DNA from: Udeniomyces pyricola
Taxonomy: Eukaryota > Basidiomycota > Tremellomycetes > Cystofilobasidiales > Mrakiaceae
Direction: 5' to 3'
Length of the DNA: 64,000 bases
Assembly (NCBI GenBank): GCA_039545295.1
Contig: BCIK01000001.1
Span: 1,116,001 to 1,180,000, forward strand
Shown here: positions 61,111 to 64,000 of the stretch, in pieces
How positions within the stretch are numbered: position 1 is the first letter of the stretch
Layout of the letters: the number at the start of each line of letters is the position of its first letter
The notes under the pieces: model-generated
Database searches by the model: none
The model's input: the letters and a program-made list of their open reading frames with translations, nothing else
What the model was told of the DNA's origin: nothing
Position numbers and translations under genes: made by a program

Positions 61111-62890
61111 ATGTTCTTTTCCTTTGCGACCCGATCCATCACGTCAGACATCATCATCTCACTCTTGCGGCCTGGGCTGACCCTTAGCTTCCTCCTTCCA
61201 GCCCTTCCCGTCAGTCTCTCGGCCTCTCAGCTGACCTGTTCATCTTGCCTTGCCTTCCTTGCCTCCCTGCTCTCCCCTCCCCCCTCCCTGCTCTCCCCTC
61301 CCCATCCTCTTCTTTCTCCTATTCTTTATCTCTATCTTATTTCTACGAACCATCTTACCATATGGACTTTCTGTCCACAGTCATATCGCCGCTTACCTCT
61401 ACCCCTCCTACAGCACCTACAAAGCACTCTCGACTTCGTCAGCTGTCCTCCCCGGACGAGACCGCGAGCTCGAGCGCTGGCTCGAGTACTGGTGTATCCT
61501 TGGCACGTTCCTTGCGCTCGAAAGCCTCGTTGGCTGGTGGGTTATTGGTTGGTGGTTCCCCTTCTACGATGAGATCAAGCTTGTTTCTGTCCTCTGGATG
61601 ATTGCCCCTCAGGTCGAGGTCCGTATATGATCCAGCTCGCTTGGCCCTCTCCCTTACTCCTTGCCTCGGCGGTGCGCTTCGCCTAGCGATTCGTCTGGGC
61701 TAATTCTTCCCTCACTTTGATCGCTTGACCTGGGACAATCTTTTCTCCTCGCAGGGCTCCACTGTTCTCTACAGCTATTACCTTGCACCCTTCTTTACTT
61801 CGCACGAAAATGATATCGATGCCGTCCTGGGCGATCTACGCTCTCTCATTGGAGGATACGTTCAGCGGGTCATCGTCTGGGCATGGGCTCAGGCTCGAGA
61901 GCGAATCAACGTGAGTCGTCATCTGCGACGGGCTGTTAATGGGCCGATAGGCTCGATGAAATCGTTGAGCTCCATCTACACAAGGAGAGAGCAAAGCGTC
62001 AGGGGAGAAATCAGGAAGTCTCGAGGAGAAGAAGAGGATGAAAGCTGACCGCCTCGATCTCCTACCCCTTCATTCCGCAGCCATTTGGTCTCAGTCTTAC
62101 ATCCCCTTCGACGACTTCAACCCCTCGACCGCCGCCTTCTGATGGCTCTCTTCCTGCCTCACACTCGGGTCTCTATCCTTCCACTAGCTCCGAGCGATAT
62201 GCCATACCGCCTTCACTCCGTGCCGGCTCGGGCTCGGGCTTTTCCTCAGACCCTGTCGGCGGGATTCCTCCTGCCCCTCCGACGCCCCACTCACAGGCGT
62301 TTCAATTTGCTTCATCGCTCATCGCTCAGTACGGACCCTCGGTCCTCTCTCAAGCTCAAGCTCGTTTCATACCGACCAACTCGCACCACATCGCATCGGG
62401 TCCAGAAGCCGCTGCGATTGCATCGTCCTCCTCGACTCGAACTCAATCGGCAAGCCAAAGACCTGTGATCGCACATCAACCGTCGAGTTCGAGCAGCAGC
62501 TCGACGAGCTCCTTGTTTGAGACCAATAATTCTGTTGCTGTCCGACGTCGACGAGCTGAGCTTGAGGCGGAGCTTGCTGCCCTCCGTTCGCCCCCAACAC
62601 ATGAGCCAGGCACGGGATCGGGAACGCCTCCATCTGCCTCGACCAGGACGGGTTCGGCCCCTCGATCGAGGGCAAGCTCGGATGAAAATCTGTTGGGCAA
62701 GAGTACATGGGGCGAGATTGAGAGGGAAGAAGGTATCGAAGGTGGAGGCGACAAGGGCAATGACGGAACAGCTGGTAACGTTGGTGGTGGTGGGTGGTTG
62801 AGGGGCTGGGGCTCGCCTCGAACGGCTGGACCTGGTACATCTGCCAGCTACAGAAGGGTCAGCAGAGGCTCCGGTGACAAGGATGATTGA
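61111..62890 (+). CDS. REEP/TB2-DP1-HVA22 family ER-shaping membrane protein
   Basis: Hairpin membrane proteins that curve the endoplasmic reticulum. Four exons join exactly to 411 codons: 61111-61142, 61381-61618, 61755-61910 and 62081-62890. The domain starts at once: MFFSFATRSITHIAAYLYPS, YSTYKALS, then ELERWLEYWCILGTFLALES, GWWVIGWWFPFYDEIKLVSV and LWMIAPQVEGSTVLYSYYLA. An amphipathic segment follows (VLGDLRSLIGGYVQRVIVWA). The remaining 270 residues are Ser/Pro/Gly-rich and disordered, with one charged helix (VRRRRAELEAELAALRS). The absence of the extra N-terminal helix pair makes it more like animal REEP1-4 than yeast Yop1/REEP5. The first exon has only 32 coding bases. Confidence 0.9.
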
Positions 62891-63485
62891 ACAAATATCG
62901 TCGGACTACGTTCGAGGGGACTGTCATCGGTCATCCGTAGCTACTGCTGCGGCTGCTAATCTCTCGTCCGGGTCACATCTTACTTCACCTAATTCTTCTT
63001 TCGCATCGTTGGACCTTGTTGCTCGTCTCTTTCGTCTCGTTCACGCTTTATCCTTGTACCACTGCTATTACTACTACTGGAGATTGTCCATTTGACCCTC
63101 CCATGATATTTGTTCTTCGACCTCTAGCTGATGATTCAACGTGATCGATAGCTTGCTGTATTTGATTTGGTTTCTCTTTCCTTGCATCTTTATTCTGAAG
63201 TGTATCTTTTCGGATGGGGTACGAGACCATGAACGGGTGATGGTCGTGTGAGAATGCGGCAGATACAGGAAGAGAAATGTGAAATGTTGAAAGAACCATG
63301 CCGTAATATGAACCAGGAACGGCGTGACGATGTGTTGAATGAAGCGTGACGGCTTGATTGAGTAACGAATGCTGATGATGAGCGCGCTGAGCTTGAATCG
63401 GCCTTTCCAACCTTCTATAACCACCACCACCCCTGCCAGTCGCTCGCACCACCCTTTTCTTCTTCACTTGACATCTTAGCCCATT
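62891..63485. other. Intergenic, REEP 3' end to uL14m start
   Basis: About 595 bases between two plus-strand genes. No coding region or clear motif, apart from a C/T-rich stretch just before the uL14m start. Confidence 0.35.
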
Positions 63486-64000
63486 ATGTTGGGAACTCGC
63501 GCAAACATGCTCGTCAGTGGTACCATCTTACGCCGTTTCGCTCATATCCCTGGTCCATATTCGCTTACTCAACCAAACCGTCTTTTCCATTCGACCCCTC
63601 CCGGTCTATCCTTACGCGTCTTGTCCATCAAACAACTATTCAATCTCTCAACGATTTCTTCTCAACATTCTTCTGTCATTTACGTGTGTCAATTTAGATT
63701 GCCGATAACTCCGGTGGCCTCATCGCGACCGTCATCGAGGTCCTTCGCAAACCCAAGCTCGGACACGCCGGGATCGGTTCGTTCTCACTTTCGCTCTCTC
63801 CTTCATCGCCGTCACCGCTTTGTCGAACCAGGCTCGCTGGCTTCCTTAGTTTCTACTGGAAGCTCCGATTCATACTGGCTAGCTCTGGCGGAATTGGATC
63901 AACTAGCAAGAGCATCTGCTTGAATGTTCTGACCCTTCGTGTCCTCCGACCTTTGTCCCATTTGCTTCTGCAGGAGACGAGGTTACTGTTGTCGTCGCCC
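63486..64000 (+). CDS. Mitochondrial ribosomal protein uL14m (5' part, cut by the window end)
   Basis: Large-subunit protein uL14 of the mitochondrial ribosome (yeast Mrpl38). Three exons are visible and in phase: 63486-63512, 63698-63776 and 63974-64000. They read MLGTRANML, then IADNSGGLIATVIEVLRK and PKLGHAGIG, then GDEVTVVVA, matching the start of uL14 proteins (short N-terminal strand, ADNSG signature, then GDxVxVVV). The first exon is just 27 coding bases. The second intron starts with GTTCGT. Because no long presequence precedes the uL14 fold, targeting would depend on the very short N-terminus, as in yeast. The remainder lies beyond the window. Confidence 0.85.

Overview
The window is a stretch of fungal nuclear chromosome. 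The genes are intron-dense, and many exons are very short. The gene content (U2AF large subunit with an RS region, SWI/SNF Snf5, Rsp5, Ebp2, Tim21, Ind1, a DUF1769 protein) and the codon use (CGA-rich arginine) point to a basidiomycete, probably a yeast-like lineage; I cannot place it further. I see no mobile element, CRISPR array, rRNA or tRNA. Every gene below was rebuilt by joining exons on GT..AG borders and checking reading phase. For most genes the joined length is an exact multiple of three, which is the main support for the models.

Layout, left to right: RSP5-type ubiquitin ligase (-, cut by the window start, HECT domain missing); EBP2 ribosome-biogenesis factor (+); mitochondrial translation initiation factor 2 (+); SNF5 (+); Mpv17/PMP22-family membrane protein (-); spartin-like senescence-domain protein (-); DUF1769 protein (-); ribosomal protein uS8/RPS22 (-); large homeobox regulator (-); mitochondrial P-loop protein IND1/NUBPL (-); U2AF large subunit (+); TIM21 (-); an uncharacterised Gly/Ser-rich protein (-); a zinc-finger regulator with two finger clusters (-); hexokinase (+); kinesin-7-like motor (-); REEP/TB2-DP1-HVA22 membrane-shaping protein (+); mitochondrial ribosomal protein uL14m (+, cut by the window end).

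The genes are housekeeping genes and do not form a cluster or operon. Several serve mitochondria (IF2mt, Mpv17-like, IND1, TIM21, uL14m), but they are separate loci with their own promoters. Divergent pairs share the gaps at 3018-3567, 35260-35695, 48943-49716 and 60688-61110. Convergent pairs meet in low-complexity gaps at 17012-17841, 39093-39720 and 53387-54420.

The most unusual features concern splicing and one protein. Micro-exons of 7, 7, 13, 16, 17, 20 and 25 nt are needed to keep conserved domains in frame. A GTTCGT-type 5' splice site recurs in about a dozen introns, and several 3' splice sites appear to be AAG. The IND1 protein lacks the CxxC pair that normally binds its Fe-S cluster. 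I found no convincing new multi-gene system.
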